NCBI GenBank assembly: GCA_037974335.1
Contig: CM075760.1
Span: 49,186,469 to 49,250,468 of the forward strand
Source of the DNA: Prionace glauca
Taxonomy: Eukaryota; Chordata; Chondrichthyes; Carcharhiniformes; Carcharhinidae
Direction of reading: 5' to 3'
DNA: 64,000 nt
Positions 1 to 11,330 of the stretch are shown piece after piece (the first letter of the stretch is position 1; each line of letters starts with the position of its first letter). Made by a program: the position numbers and the translations under genes. The notes under the pieces are model-generated. The model saw only the letters and a program-made list of their open reading frames with translations. It searched no databases and was not told where the DNA came from.

Positions 1-240
1 AACATATATACATATGGAGGCCAATTCAAAATGAACAGATGCAGTGTCCAGTGTATTGCGGCAGTTCATGCTTCATGTAATGTAACCCACCAAGATTTAT
101 TTCCATCTGCTGGCAAAACTTTGTAATTACAGTTAGTGCGAAAATATCATTGTCAGGTATGATCTATGGTATCAATGTAACAAGAATTCACATCCATTAA
201 TGTAATATTACTTCCTCTTCTGCAAGGTGCCAAAATTTAT
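1..240. other. unassigned AT-rich sequence
   Basis: I see no gene, RNA or recognisable repeat in these bases. The sequence is AT-rich with short low-complexity stretches. Confidence 0.4.
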
Positions 241-1085
241 GGTGCAGTGAATTGTACATGTCCGTTGCTGAATTATGCAGATGAAGTGGTGTACGGCAGG
301 AATCTGTCTGGGGCCTCAATTATTTACAATATTCATTAAGGGCTTAGATAATGGGACAAAGAGTCAAATATCCAAATGATGGATCAAGATATAATTTGTA
401 GAAGGGACAACGCTAAATTTAGTGGATGCCAAACAGGATTTGGGGTTCGGCACATAGTTTCTTAAACTGTCACGATCTGCTGCAAAAAATAATCATTAAG
501 ACCAATGGAATGCCTCCCTTCATATCCAAAGGACTGGGGGATACGGAGACAGATGTTGTGCTCCAATTGTGCACAATCCTTGTTCAACCCCAATTAGAGC
601 ACTGTGAGCAAGTATGGGCAACATATCTTTGGAAAAATGTTGACTCTGGACCGAGTTCAACGCAAGTTGCGAGGAGAGATTAGACGAATTTAGACATTTT
701 TCTCTCGAATTCAGAAGGTTGAGGGCTGTTCTGATAGAAACCTATGAAATACCTACAGGGAAGGATTGTTTCCATTAGTTGAAGGTTCGAGGTTAAAAGG
801 CCATCGTTGAAAAAAATAGGGAAAGGCCTTTCAGGAGAGTTGATAGAAAACATTAGTACATGTCGAGAGAGGTGAATGATTGGAACTCTCTTCGGCAATT
901 GCCGGTGGGAGCTGGTACAATTGTTACATATAAGTCTGAGGTCTTCTTTAATTGAACAGGTGTATCAAGAGATATGGACTTAGCGAAGCCAAAATGGATT
1001 CAGCCACAGATCAGCCATGATCTCATTAAATGGTGGGGCCAGTTCGAGGAGCTGAGTGGCCTACTCCTGTGGCTATATTCCGATG
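240..1085 (+). mobile_element. old CR1-clade LINE remnant (3' half)
   Basis: Short stretches translate to the C-terminal region of CR1 ORF2, such as VQPQLEHCEQVWATYLWKN near 590-640, which matches the VRPQLEYCVQFW block of the better-preserved copies in this window. It ends with the CR1 3' UTR text (atcagccatgatctcattaa at about 1012-1031, then the 'ggcctactcctg' block). It has many stops and frameshifts, so it is an old copy with no coding capacity. The exact 5' limit is uncertain. Confidence 0.7.
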
Positions 1086-1500
1086 TTGCCAGGGCAGCAT
1101 CAGATGAAAATGGCTGAATCCATGGGAATATATTTTTGTTGATTTTGGTTAAAAGGAGGGATGTTGCCCAGGGAGCTATTGGAGACCATGGGACTTTTAA
1201 TGTCCAGCTCAGCAAACATGGCGTTAGGGAAAATGTTCGTCATTCCATTTGAAATTTAGTTGGGTCTCTGAAGACTCCCAGGAAGCCAAGATGTATTTTT
1301 AAGTTGAAAGAAAATGTGTGTGTATGTGTGAAAGGGAAACAATTTCTGGGGAAGAATGGGAAGGACAGAATATATGTGTGTGCGTCTTTGTGTGTTGTCT
1401 GATAAATGTCATATAGTTTACAAATCAACAACACAATTAAAACCGGCATCCTTCCATTTCCAATAGAAAAGTTAGAATCACAGTAAACACATGTCCACGG
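1085..1500. other. unassigned sequence with TG-rich stretch
   Basis: No gene is visible. About 1310-1400 is a degenerate TG/TATG-rich microsatellite. The rest has no recognisable family. Confidence 0.4.
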
Positions 1501-1548
1501 TCGGCAAGTGGGAGGCTTTCAAGGGAAAACTGAAAAGGTTGCAGGAAA
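1500..1548 (+). mobile_element. left flank of interrupted CR1 subfamily-B LINE
   Basis: The bases translate as GKWEAFKGKLKRLQE, which resembles the linker between the CR1 endonuclease and reverse-transcriptase regions. The text resumes at about 2648 as HVPVKRKDGKGRIGE, as if the copy at 1549-2647 had split this element. This is an inference from reading continuity. Confidence 0.5.
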
Positions 1549-2647
1549 GTTGGTTGGTTGTCAAATAGGAGGCAGAGAGTGGGAGACAATGGATGCTATT
1601 CGGATTGGCGGATGGTGACTAGTGGAGTGCCTCAGGGGTCGGTGCTGGGGCCTCAGCTATTTACCATTTATATAGATGATCTGGAGGAGGGAACCGAGTG
1701 TAGGGTGTCGAAATTTGCTGATGACACCAAGATCGTAGGAAAGGCAAATTGCGCGGAGGGTGTGGAGAGTCTGCAGAAGGATCTAGATAGGCTGGGCGAA
1801 TGGGCCAGGAAATGGCAAATGGAATTTAATGTTGGCAAGTGCGAAGTGGTCCACTTTGATAGGAATAATGGTAGGAAGGATTATCACTTACGTGGCGAAA
1901 AACTGCAGCAGGCGACGGTGCAGAGGGACCTCGGGATCCTTGTGCATGAGTCGCAAAAACACAGCTTGCAGGTGTAGCAGGTGATCAGGAAGGCGAATGG
2001 GATGCTGGCCTTCATAGCGAGGGGGATTGAATATAAAAGTAGGGAGGTCTTGCTGCGGCTGTATAGAGCATTGGTAAGGCTGGAGTACTGTGCAGTTTTG
2101 GGCGCCGTACTTACGGAAGGATATTTTGGCCTTGGAGGGAGTGCAGAGGAGGTTTACTAGGCTGATGCCGGAGTTGAGGGGGTTGAGCTATGAGGAGAGG
2201 CTGAATAAACTAGGCTTGTACTTGTTAGAGTTTAGAAGAATGAGGGGAGATCTCATTGAGACTTATAAGATGATGAATGGGATGCAAAAGATAGAGGTGG
2301 AGAGACTCTTCCCGCACAGAAAGGATAATAGGACTAGGGGGCATAGCCTCAAGATAAAGGGGGGGGCGGTTTAGAACGAAGTTGAGGAGGAACTTCTTCA
2401 CTCAGAGGGTGGTGAATCTCTGGAATTCTCTGCCCGTTGAAGTGGTGGAGGCTGCCTCGCTAAATATTTTTAAGACGCGGGTTGATGGGTTTTTGATAAG
2501 AGAGGGGATTAAGGGTTATTGGGAGAGGGCGGGAAAGTGGAACTGAGCCACGACAGATCAGCCATGATCTTATTGAATGGCGGGGCAGGCTCGAAGGGCT
2601 AGATGGCCTAGTCCTGCTCCTATTTCTTATGTTCTTATGTTCTTAAA
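1549..2647 (+). mobile_element. CR1-clade LINE, 5'-truncated, subfamily A
   Basis: This copy encodes the second half of a CR1-type ORF2. It has the reverse-transcriptase motifs GVPQGSVLGP and FADDTKI in 1558-1977, then, after frameshifts and a stop, the C-terminal region (LRKDILALEGVQRRFTRLMP) in 2090-2374 and beyond. The 3' UTR ends in a (TTCTTATG)n-like tail at 2622-2645, as expected for CR1, which lacks a poly-A tail. It is closely related to the copies at 19876-22012 and 38195-38995. It is 5'-truncated and not coding competent. Confidence 0.9.
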
Positions 2648-4601
2648 GACATGTGCCGGTAAAGAGGAAGGATGGAAAAGGTAGGATTGGAGAGCTGTGG
2701 ATTACAGGGGATATTGAGGACTTGGTCAGGAAGAAGAGAGAGGCGTATGTTAAGTCTAAGCAACTGGGAACGGAGAGAGCACTGGAGGAATACAGAGAGA
2801 GTATGAGGGAGCTCGAACGGGGAGTTAGAAGGGCGAAAGGGGGGCATGAAATGACTTTGGCGGATAGGATTAAGGAAAATCCAAAGGCATTTTACCCTTA
2901 CATTAGGAACAAAAGGGTGGTTAGAGGGAAAATCGGTCCTCTTCGGGACAGAGGAGGGGAACTGTTCATAAAGTCTGAGGGAATGGGGGAGATCCTAAAT
3001 GAATACTTTGCGTCGGTATTCACGAAGGAGAGGGGCTTGGTGTCTTGTACTGTCTTGGAGGGAGCTGTAGACCAGTTGAAAGAAATATCAATTACAAGGG
3101 AGGAAGTGCTAGGGTTTTTAGGCAGCATAAGAACTGATAAAGCTCCGGGGCCTGTTGGCATTTATCCCAGGCTGCTTAGGGAGGTGAGAGATGAAATTGT
3201 TGGGCCGCTGACGCAAATCTTTGTCTCTTCTTTGGACGCAGGTGAGGTCCCAGAGGGCTCGAGGGTAGATAATGTGGTACTACTGTTTAAAAAGGGCAGT
3301 AGGGATAACCCTGGTAATTATAGGCCAGTGAGTTTGACGTCAGTGGTAGGAAAGTTGTTGGAAAAAATTCTAAGGGGTAGGATGTATTAGCATTTGGAGC
3401 GTTGCTATGTGATGAGGGATACGCAGCATAGCTTTGTTAAGGGGAGGTCTTGCCTTACGAATCTCGTGGAATTTTTTGAGGAGGTGACAAAAACCGTTGA
3501 TGAAGGACGAACCGTTGATGTCGTCTATATGGATTTCAGTAAGGCGTTTGACAAAGTCGCTCATGGTGGGTTGGTTGAAAAGGTTAAGGCTCATGGGATA
3601 CAGGCACAAGTATCTAGATGGATTGAAAACTAGATAGTTAACAGGAGACAGAGAGTAGCAGTGGAAGGGTCCTTTTCTCGCTGGAGGTCTGTCACTAGTG
3701 GTGTGCTGCAGGGCTCAGTACTGGGACCTCTTCTATTCGTAATATATATGAAAAATTTGGAAGAGGGCATACGTGGTGTGATCCGCAAGTTTGCAGATGA
3801 CACAAAGATGGCTGGATTGGCGGGCAGTGAGGAGCAGTGTCTGGCAATACAGCAGGATATAGATAGGCTGGTATATTGGGCAGGTAAATGGCAGATGAAT
3901 TTTAATCCTGATAAATGCGAGATGATGCATTTTGGAAGGAATAAGGTAGAGGGGAGTTACATGATAAATGGTAGACCTATTAAGAGTATAGAAATGCAGA
4001 GGAAGCTGAGAGTGCAAGTTCACAAGTCTTTGAAGGTGGCAACACAGGTGGAGAAGGTTGCGAAGAAAGTTTATGATATGCTAGCCTTTATAGGAAGGGG
4101 TATAGAGTACAAGAGCTGGCGTCTAATGCTACAGTTGTACAGAACGTTATTGGACAGCATTTGGAGTACTGCGTCCAGTTCTGGTCACATTACTACCGGA
4201 AGGACGTGGAGACCCTGGAGAGAGTGCAGAGGAGGTTAACCAGGATGCTGCCTGGTATGGAAGGACTGGGTTATGAGGAAAGATTGAGTAAACTGGTGCT
4301 GTTTTCCTTAGAAAGACAGAGATTGAGGGTGGATTTAATAGAGGTGTATAAAATAATGAAGGGTGTAGATAGAATAAACAGTGGCAGGCTTTTTCCTTTA
4401 TTGGAGACAAATATCACGAGGGGCCACAGGCTTAAGGTGAGGGGGGAGAGGTATAATTTGGATGCTGGAGGGAGGTTTTTCACACAGTGGGTCGTGGGGG
4501 TATGGAATGCACTGCCAAGTAAGTTGGTGGAGGCAGGCACGCTGGACTTGTTTAAGGTTTACTTCGATCGACACATGAGCAAAATAAGGATGGAGGGTTA
4601 A
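2648..4601 (+). mobile_element. CR1-clade LINE, subfamily B, RT region
   Basis: This is the ORF2 reverse-transcriptase region of a more diverged CR1 subfamily. Seen in order are the linker (GELWITGDIEDLVRKKREAY), the RT core (DKAPGPVGIYPRLL, NYRPVSLTSVVGKLLE, YMDFSKAFDKVAH, LQGSVLGPLLFVIY, KFADDTKM) and the C-terminal conserved block (RDVETLERVQRRLTRMLPGM is the counterpart of the subfamily-A block). In-frame stops near 3390 and 3633 and a frameshift near 4155 break it. The final stop is at about 4599-4601. Together with 1500-1548 it may be one element split by a later insertion. Confidence 0.88.
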
Positions 4602-4817
4602 AGGAGAGTGTTTTAAATAAGGATCAGAGCCTCAGGACGTTCCTGGAAATCTAATGCTACATGTGTTGATATTTTTCTCTTTTACTCTGCATGTGCGTCG
4701 GTCCACCTTGTTGTCTAACGAGGGGCATGCACACTGGTGGGTCATGCGTGGGCTGCTCTTGGATGTTTCGAGAGTGGCCTAGTACTTTGCGTCGTTTGTG
4801 TCTGCTTCAAAATGGAC

Positions 4818-5165
4818 CAGCAGATGGGCACCACAACAGCTCAGTGACTATCACCGTTAGTTGTCCAGATACATGGATTTGTGCCAGTGTCTGTGGGAAA
4901 CTGCACATTCTCCCTGTGGTTGCGTGGGTTTTCTCCGGGTGTCCCGGTTTCCTCCCACACCTCAAAGAAGTGTTATTAGGCTGACTGGTGCAATAAATTG
5001 TCCCTAAATTATTCTCCCCTTAATCTGGTTTCCAATGGGGGTACCATAAGCATAGACACGGGTCAAGGGTGGAGGAGGAAAAACACATTGTGAAGATGGT
5101 GGCGCGGGCTCGTTGGGCCGAAGGGCCTGTTTCCTGTGCTGTGTTGTTCTTTGATCTTTGTTCTA
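4818..5165 (+). repeat. tRNA-derived SINE-like repeat
   Basis: The body has text typical of shark SINEs: 'tgcacattctccctgtggt', then 'tgcgtgggttttctccggg', then 'tttcctcccacacctcaaag'. The 3' part reads 'gggccgaagggcctgtttcc' and ends in a ttgttcttt-type tail at 5140-5165. The tRNA-like head (about 4818-4870) is degenerate. It may be an HE1-type SINE, but the family name is not verified. Confidence 0.65.
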
Positions 5166-5765
5166 TTCATTTTAGCTTGGTGTCTTTTCTTCATATTTCA
5201 CATTTGTTGATGACTGAGGAGGTCAATTTTTGAGAGATTGATTCAACCCTAAGTGTTGTCCATGAGGCTATCAGTTGTGTTGTAAATTGTCCTTTTCTGT
5301 GTCATGAATGAGAGCGAGAATTTTCTGATGGAGAGCTTAGTTCCCCCAAATGTTGTAGTCTCTGACCTGATGTTAGTGTCGAATGTCTCACTGAGATTCA
5401 TCCATGTATGGGTATGATATATATATCTCCCAACATAAACAAAACACCGTGCTTCAGGTTAATCACGGTCTTCAAGCAGATGAGTAACAAAATTGTCATC
5501 CTATCAAAGGCCTGTCCCGTAATGAGATTGAGATACACCTACAAATGTTGCCGTCTCTTCTGTCGGCCTTGTCTTTGGATAGTGTGATGTTTCTGAATCA
5601 TGAATCTCCTGTGGAACGGAACCTATCTTCTGGCAGAGAAAGAGGTGGTAAATGCTCAGAAAGTTGATATTTATTTTCATCAATTGCCATCCATTTCCAA
5701 AGATACCCTATTGCGTTCATTAGTTATCATCTATTCATTAATATCGATATGTTGATGTTTTAATT
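5166..5765. other. unassigned sequence
   Basis: No gene, RNA or familiar repeat is visible in this stretch. Confidence 0.4.
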
Positions 5766-5769
5766 TAAG

Positions 5770-6300
5770 GGATATGGACGTTGCTGGCCTAGTCAGTATT
5801 TGTTGCCTATTCCTCATTGCCTTTAGTAAACTGGTGGTAAGCTACCTTCTTGAATTGCTGCAGACCCTGTGGTGTAGATACCCATACGGTGCTGTTACAC
5901 AGGGAGTTCTAGGATCTCGGTCCTGCGACAGTGATGGAAGGATGATATATTTCCATATCAGGTATATGACTGACTTGGAGAGGAATTTATAGGTGATATT
6001 TCCTGGTAACTGTTACCCCTGTCCTTGCAAATAGCAACCCACCGTGTGGCTGCCTACGGAGCCTTGGTAAGGTTCGGAAGTGAAACTTGTAGATGGTACA
6101 TAATGATGCTCTGTGTGGTGAAGAGAGTGAGCATTTGCAAATGCTATACCTGTCAAGCCGGCTGCTTTGGCATGAATGGGATGAAGATTTTTGAATGTTG
6201 TTTGAACTGTACCTGTTCAAGTAAGTGGAGAGAACCATTTTTGTCCCCTAATATGTATCGTGCAGGTGGTGCACAGGTTTGGGGAGTTAGGGGGTGGGTT
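5770..6300 (+). repeat. interspersed repeat, family R1
   Basis: This copy shares its text with 14535-14770 and 26560-26960: 'cattgcctttagtaaactgg', 'gaattgctgcagaccctgtg', a 'gtgtagatacccata' block and 'cttggagaggaatttatagg'. All three lie on the + strand and are decayed. The biological class is unknown to me. Confidence 0.6.
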
Positions 6301-6589
6301 ACTCACAGCAGGCTGAGTTGATATTCCAGCTGGAGCATGTATATACCCAGCTAACATAGCGATTAGCCAATGGTAACCTCGAAGATGTTGTTACTTGTTG
6401 ATTCAGTGTTGCAATATCATTGAGTGACAAGGGGCAACGGTCAGATTCCCCCTTTTTGGAGATGGTCATCGCCTGACGCCAATATTACCAATAATTCTCC
6501 ATTCACAAAAATAAATAGTAAAAATTCACAAAACTAAATAAATAAAAACAAATAAATTCTCAAAAATAAATAATAGTGGGAGGGATTAC

Positions 6590-7155
6590 TATTCCTAGGG
6601 CGAAAAGCTGCAGCATGCTATGGTGCAGAGGGACCTGGGGGTCCTTGTGCATGAGTCGCAAAAACCCAGTCTGCAGGTGCAGCAGGTGATCAGGAAGGCG
6701 AATGGGATGCTGGCCTTTATAGCGATGGAGATAGAATATAAAAGCAGGGAAGTCTTGCTGCAACTATACAGGGTACTGGTGAGGCCGCAGCTGGAGTACT
6801 GTGTGCAGTTTTGGTCGCTGCACTTGTGGAAGGATATTTTGGCCTTGGAGGGAATGCAGAGGAGGTTCACTAGGCTGATACCGGAGATGAGGGGGTTGAA
6901 CTTTGAAGAGAGGCTGAATAGACTGGGTCTGTACTCGTTGGAATTTAGAAGGATGAGGGGGGATCTTATAGAGACGCATAAGATAATGAAGGGAATGGAT
7001 AGGGTAGAGGTAGAGAGATTCTTCCCCCTCAGAAAGGACAGCAGGACAAGAGGGCACAGCCTCAAGATAATGGGGGGGAGGGGGGGGGGCGGCAGTTTAG
7101 AATGGAGTTGAGGAGCAACTTCTGCACTCAAAGGGTGGTGAATCTCTGGAATTAA
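6590..7155 (+). mobile_element. CR1-clade LINE fragment, subfamily A
   Basis: An open frame of 163 codons at 6620-7111 covers the ORF2 C-terminal half (VQRDLGVLVHESQKPSLQVQ through RTRGHSLKIMGG). The reverse-transcriptase core and the 3' UTR are missing, so the copy is cut at both ends. The right end breaks into a (TAAAT)n run at 7143-7170. The poly-G run at 7072-7092 shifts the frame. Confidence 0.88.
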
Positions 7156-7174
7156 ATTAAATTAAATTAAATTG

Positions 7175-8700
7175 AGATTAAATCCGACCATGGCAGCAGG
7201 TGGAATTTGAATCCAATCAATAAATTTTGATTCATACTGATAGCGACGAGATAACCCTCTGATTCCCCAGTGAAGGACATCTGCCATCCCTACTTGGTCT
7301 CAGCAGGGTGTAACTCAAGATGGACCGCCATATATATAACTGGGCAATGCCTTCTGAGATGCCCTAACACACCACTCAGCTGAAAAGGAATTAAGCACAG
7401 GAAACAAATGTTGTTCTTTCCAGGGACCCCCACGTCCCATGGAAGAATAAAGTGAAATAAAACACCAGCCTATATATTTATGCAGTATAAGATATATCAC
7501 CTCTCTGAATCAACTCTCACAATCTGCCTGTATTTATTTCTATCCATCCATCACAATGTATTGTTGGGTTGGAGAGATCATCATTGTTACTAACAAGGTG
7601 CCAGAGAATCTGGGTAGCTTTCTTTTCCAATGAAATGGGAAGCATTCATATCGGTTCACAGCTTTAAAAAATAATAATTAAGATTGCCTCGAGTTGTTGC
7701 TGGGCAGATTTGTTTATAAATAGGCTCTATTGACAATGCTAAGAGTTTGAAGTTGGCTTGCAGCCAACTGTTCAGTACTGAGGAAACAGATCTTTGACTT
7801 ACTGAACAAACACCGTCAGATGTTTCCTGTAAATATCTTCGGGCAGTTGGCAGCAGGTTGGACTGCTGCCAAATACTGCGTGGGACAGATTAGCGCGAAT
7901 ATGTAAGGATAAAATGGGACTTATCCAGTTATACAATAAATGCTTGATTCCCATAATAAAGAAAGGTTTTTAAATGGTATTCCTTCCAAGCAAATAATTT
8001 AAAGGGCTGCACTGTGATTAAATAGTATGGGGAGCGAGTAAATTGGCCAGATGCTATTTCATTTGTATAACTTCCAAATAAATGTACTTCCAATAATTAA
8101 AGCCAGTTTGTGAGTAACTTCATGACCTGCAAGGAAGAGATTTTGACCTCCCCACCCCCTCAGTCCAACGAGATCAGTGCAATGGCCCCAAAATGAAAAT
8201 AATTAAAAGTAAAATAAAATCATACAATTGTCTTGAAAAGCGCAGATACCTGGAATATTCTAAGCGCCTCTTTAAAAAGACAACCTCTCTTATACCTGAT
8301 CAGCACCATGTTCTGTTGTCCAGCACAATCTGATTTCGATTATTTAACAGTCGCTCTCATAGCTGCCAATGAGTGAAGAAACGGCCTGGTTTAGTGGAAG
8401 ACAAAACATTTATTTTTGTGATATTGTGCAATATGCCACAAAATCCTAATATCCTGAGTTCCCACTACCAGTGAATGTTCTACAGCCGGTGGCCAATAAA
8501 ATGAGCAGCAATGATTTGGATGTTGACAAAGAGCTTTCCTGATCACCGTGTCCGTTCGGATTCTATAAATTCTCTGTCAAAGGTTGATGTCGATGTCATG
8601 TTTCCCTGTCAATTCAATTAATTATAAGTCAACCAGTTTTCTTTCCGTGTTAATTTTCAGAGGGTAAAGGAGCCTTTGGGGAAATCTAACGTGTAATATT
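7175..8700. repeat. segmental duplication, copy A (VH upstream block)
   Basis: This block aligns by eye, in order, with 16240-17780. Shared anchors include 'gattccccagtgaaggacat' with 'gattccccaatggaggaaat', 'cagtctgcctgtaattattt' with 'aatctgcctgtatttatttc', 'tgctgccaaatactgcgtgg' with its near-identical partner, and the stretch around 'gtgtccgttc' at 8550. The first about 280 bases are an R2-family repeat in reverse orientation. Because copy B lies directly upstream of the intact VH and copy A upstream of a broken VH, this looks like the duplicated 5' flank of an Ig heavy-chain cluster. Confidence 0.75.
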
Positions 8701-8756
8701 GCATCACATGAGGATTGTCCTTTTTGAATTAATTTGTGGATGTCACAGTGGCATAT

Positions 8757-8860
8757 GTAACAAAGAACAAAGAACAAAACAGCACGGGAAACAGGCCCTT
8801 CGGCCCAACGAGCCCGCGCCGCCGTCCCATGGTCAGTGACCTATTCATGACTCTAGTCTA
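8757..8860 (-). repeat. retroposon tail fragment
   Basis: The text 'aacaggcccttcggcccaac' with a preceding aacaaagaac run is the reverse complement of the 3' tail seen at 5105-5165. It is a short piece of a shark retroposon. Confidence 0.55.
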
Positions 8861-8924
8861 TGCCTAATGTGTGAGGATCAGGGAGGTCCAATATAGGGAC
8901 AATTTGTTACCCAATCAATCAGCC

Positions 8925-9215
8925 TAATGTTAGGGTTTCGGCCTCAAAGCACCAGGATACCCGGGTTCAACTCCCGGTTTGGGTCTGTCTGTGTGGATTC
9001 TGCATATTCTCCAATTGCCTGCTCATTTACTCACATTGTTCAAGGATATGCCGCTTAGGTTGATCCACGATGATGAATTGTCCAATCGTGTCAAGAGAAT
9101 TAGCAGGGAATATAAGTGGGGTGATGGGGATTGACTTGGATGGGAATGTTGCGGGTTTGGGCCTGTTAGGCCAAAAGGCCTTCTTCTGCTCTGTAATGAT
9201 TCTATGGACATGGGC
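8925..9215 (+). repeat. tRNA-derived SINE
   Basis: The head has a tRNA-like B box (cgggttcaactcccggtttg at 8961-8980). The central 'gtctgtgtggattctgcata' block follows, and the copy ends near 'ggccaaaaggccttcttctg' and 'ctgtaatgattctatgga'. The order matches the SINE at 48838-49120 and the reversed one at 28025-28340. Confidence 0.72.
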
Positions 9216-9490
9216 ACCTTTGGCTGATCAGAATTTATTGCCTACTTCTTGTCCGAGGGCAGTGAGAGTCATCACATTGCTATGGCTCTTGGATCACACA
9301 TAGGCCAGACCAGGTAAGGACGGCAGATTCCCTTCTCTAAAATACATTAGTGAAGCAGGTAGGTTTTTACACAATCAACAATAATATCATGACCATAAGT
9401 GGATCCTTATTTCCAGTTGCTTTTTTTTACTGAATTTAAATCCCACCATCTGTGGTGTTGGGATTCGAAGTCGGGTCCTGAGAACATTAG
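9205..9490 (+). repeat. interspersed repeat, family R2
   Basis: This copy shares its order with 33330-33605: 'ccagaccaggtaaggacggc', an 'acattagtgaa' block, 'atcccaccatctgtggtg' and 'gggattcgaag'. The reverse complement of the same family is at 7175-7455 and 16240-16560. Confidence 0.6.
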
Positions 9491-9794
9491 TTAAGTTTGT
9501 GCATTAATTGCCGATTGATAACATGAGGCCATTTCTTCCCTCCTTCTTGTATCCAGTCCCAAATTACAGTGACGGCTACCCACACCTGAAATAAAATCAT
9601 CCCAGCAATTAGTTACATAAATCGATAATAATTGTTCAAATGGATTATATTTATGCTGCAATGTGCAAATCAGACTGACGTTTTTACTCTGATAAGGTAA
9701 TGTCATTTTACCTCTATTCTCTTGTGAAAGGGGGTGCAGAATTAAGGGACTTGATTTACAATCAAATTGTTTTTTTCTCTATAACAGAGGCTCA

Positions 9795-10410
9795 AATATA
9801 ATTTCACCTTTTGGTCTAGCAGAGACGTTCCAATGGATCTCACTCTTTCTGCCTCAGTGTTAGGCTGTCTGTTGAATATTCCAGTGTTAGCAATCAATTC
9901 ACTGGGAATAATCCTCGGTGTTTTTTGATATATTTTATTTGATTTATTATTATCACACACATTAGTACACAGTCTTGCGCACTATACAGACAGAGCATAC
10001 CGTGCTTGGAGAAGGAAGGGAGAGAGTGAAGAATATTATGTTGCAGTCATAGCTCGGGTCTAGAAAAATATCAATTTAATGCGCGGTAGATCCATTCAAA
10101 ATTCTGGTTGCAGCTGTAAAGAAATAGTTTCTGAGTCGGTTTGTAGTCTCCTCAGAATTTTACCTAGTCCCTGATGGAAAAAGGTGAGAGAGTGTGTCCG
10201 GGGTGAGTTGCGTTTTCTTTTCATAGCTTTTGTTTAATGTGTCGAATCGGAGGTTGTGTTGACTCAGCCAGAGGCAGAAACCGGGCATCCCTGAGGCTCC
10301 CTGACACTGAGCTGTAAAGACAAAATGTTCAATATGGGCAGCAACTGGATGGTCTGGGTCCGACCAGTCCCTGATAGTGTTTATAGTCTCTCCTTCAGTA
10401 TGATAGTCTT
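9795..10410 (+). pseudogene. broken immunoglobulin VH segment
   Basis: The leader-intron text (cctcagtgttaggctgtctg to ctcggtgttttttgatat, 9845-9930) matches the leader intron of the intact VH at 18464-18596. The V exon resumes at about 10240 and reads [13 protein letters not shown], a stop, GSLTLSCK, then a CDR1-like stretch and NWMVWVRPVP. It then jumps to text like SVYSLSF of framework 3, so CDR2 and part of framework 3 are missing. No recognisable RSS or D or J segments follow. It is probably the relic V of a partly duplicated cluster. Confidence 0.85.
9930..10232 (+). mobile_element. interspersed element inside the VH pseudogene intron
   Basis: This is about 300 bases between the leader intron and the V exon of the broken VH, with no counterpart in the intact VH. 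The text (atttattattatcacacaca, ctatacagacagagcatacc, aatgcgcggtagatccattc) resembles a repeat I associate with shark genomes. The family name is not certain. It shows that an insertion hit the leader intron. Confidence 0.6.
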
Positions 10411-10484
10411 GGATCAACCCATAATTCCTCCGCCCCAGAGATTCAGAATCAATTTATTCCACCCAAAGACGCTTAAAACAACAT

Positions 10485-10640
10485 AAAGAGAAAATGCTGG
10501 ACAGTCTCAGGACATCTGGACTCGAAACGTCAGCTGTTCCCTCTTCTTACAAATATTGCCAGGCTTACTGAGATTTTCCAGCATTTTCTCTTTGGGTTTG
10601 AATTCCAGAATCCACAGAATTGTTTTTATACTTCAAACAA
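10485..10640 (-). repeat. interspersed repeat, family R3
   Basis: The 'attttccagcattttctctt' block and the neighbouring 'cgaaacgtcagctgttccct' text belong to a family also seen at 14820-14935, 15225-15320, 45655-45740, 53440-53545 and 55158-55300. It is a common shark repeat, here decayed. Confidence 0.6.
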
Positions 10641-11330
10641 CATCTTCTCTTTGCAAATAACTATAAACCGAGTATCTTTCCCCTGTCTGTCCTACACAGA
10701 CTCCAGTTCCATGTGATGAAAATAACCCTTCACCACCACTGAAATATCCGAGAAATCCACCCAGTTGTATTAAACCTGCAGTGGAAAGTCACCCATCCAG
10801 AGGGCAGGTTTCAGCAAGATGGTTCACAATCACCAATTAATGTTAGCTTTGTCAGTGACGCTCGCATCCAGAGATTCAATAAAATCAGTGCAAATTGCTG
10901 CAGATTCCGGAAATCTAAAACTAAAACAGCAACAGTGCTCCTCAGCATCTCAATGGATATCATCAGAGAAAGAGAACCAGATTCGTATTTAACATCAATG
11001 CCAGGATGTAAAATCTCTTGATATAATTATGAACAGCAAGTCTGTTCTGTCCAATATCCGACCCAAAACCTCATTTGTCAAATAAAATCGCAAATTTGTT
11101 GGCCATTTATCACAACCGGGTTTGTGGGAGTTTGTGGTACGTAACTTACCTGGTTAGTTACAACATGAGAACAGCGAGTAAATTCAGCAAAGGTACCTCA
11201 GTGAGTTTTAATAACTTTGGGGCGACATGAGGTCGGGTAAAATGTTCTATACATTCAAATTCCCCCATAATTTGTAATACTTTGGAATCGCTGAGATTAA
11301 TGTGAATATAATCACTGCTCTGCTTGATCA
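10640..11330. other. unassigned sequence
   Basis: I searched for D or J segments that would complete the duplicated Ig cluster and found no convincing heptamer-nonamer pairs. No other gene is visible. Confidence 0.4.
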
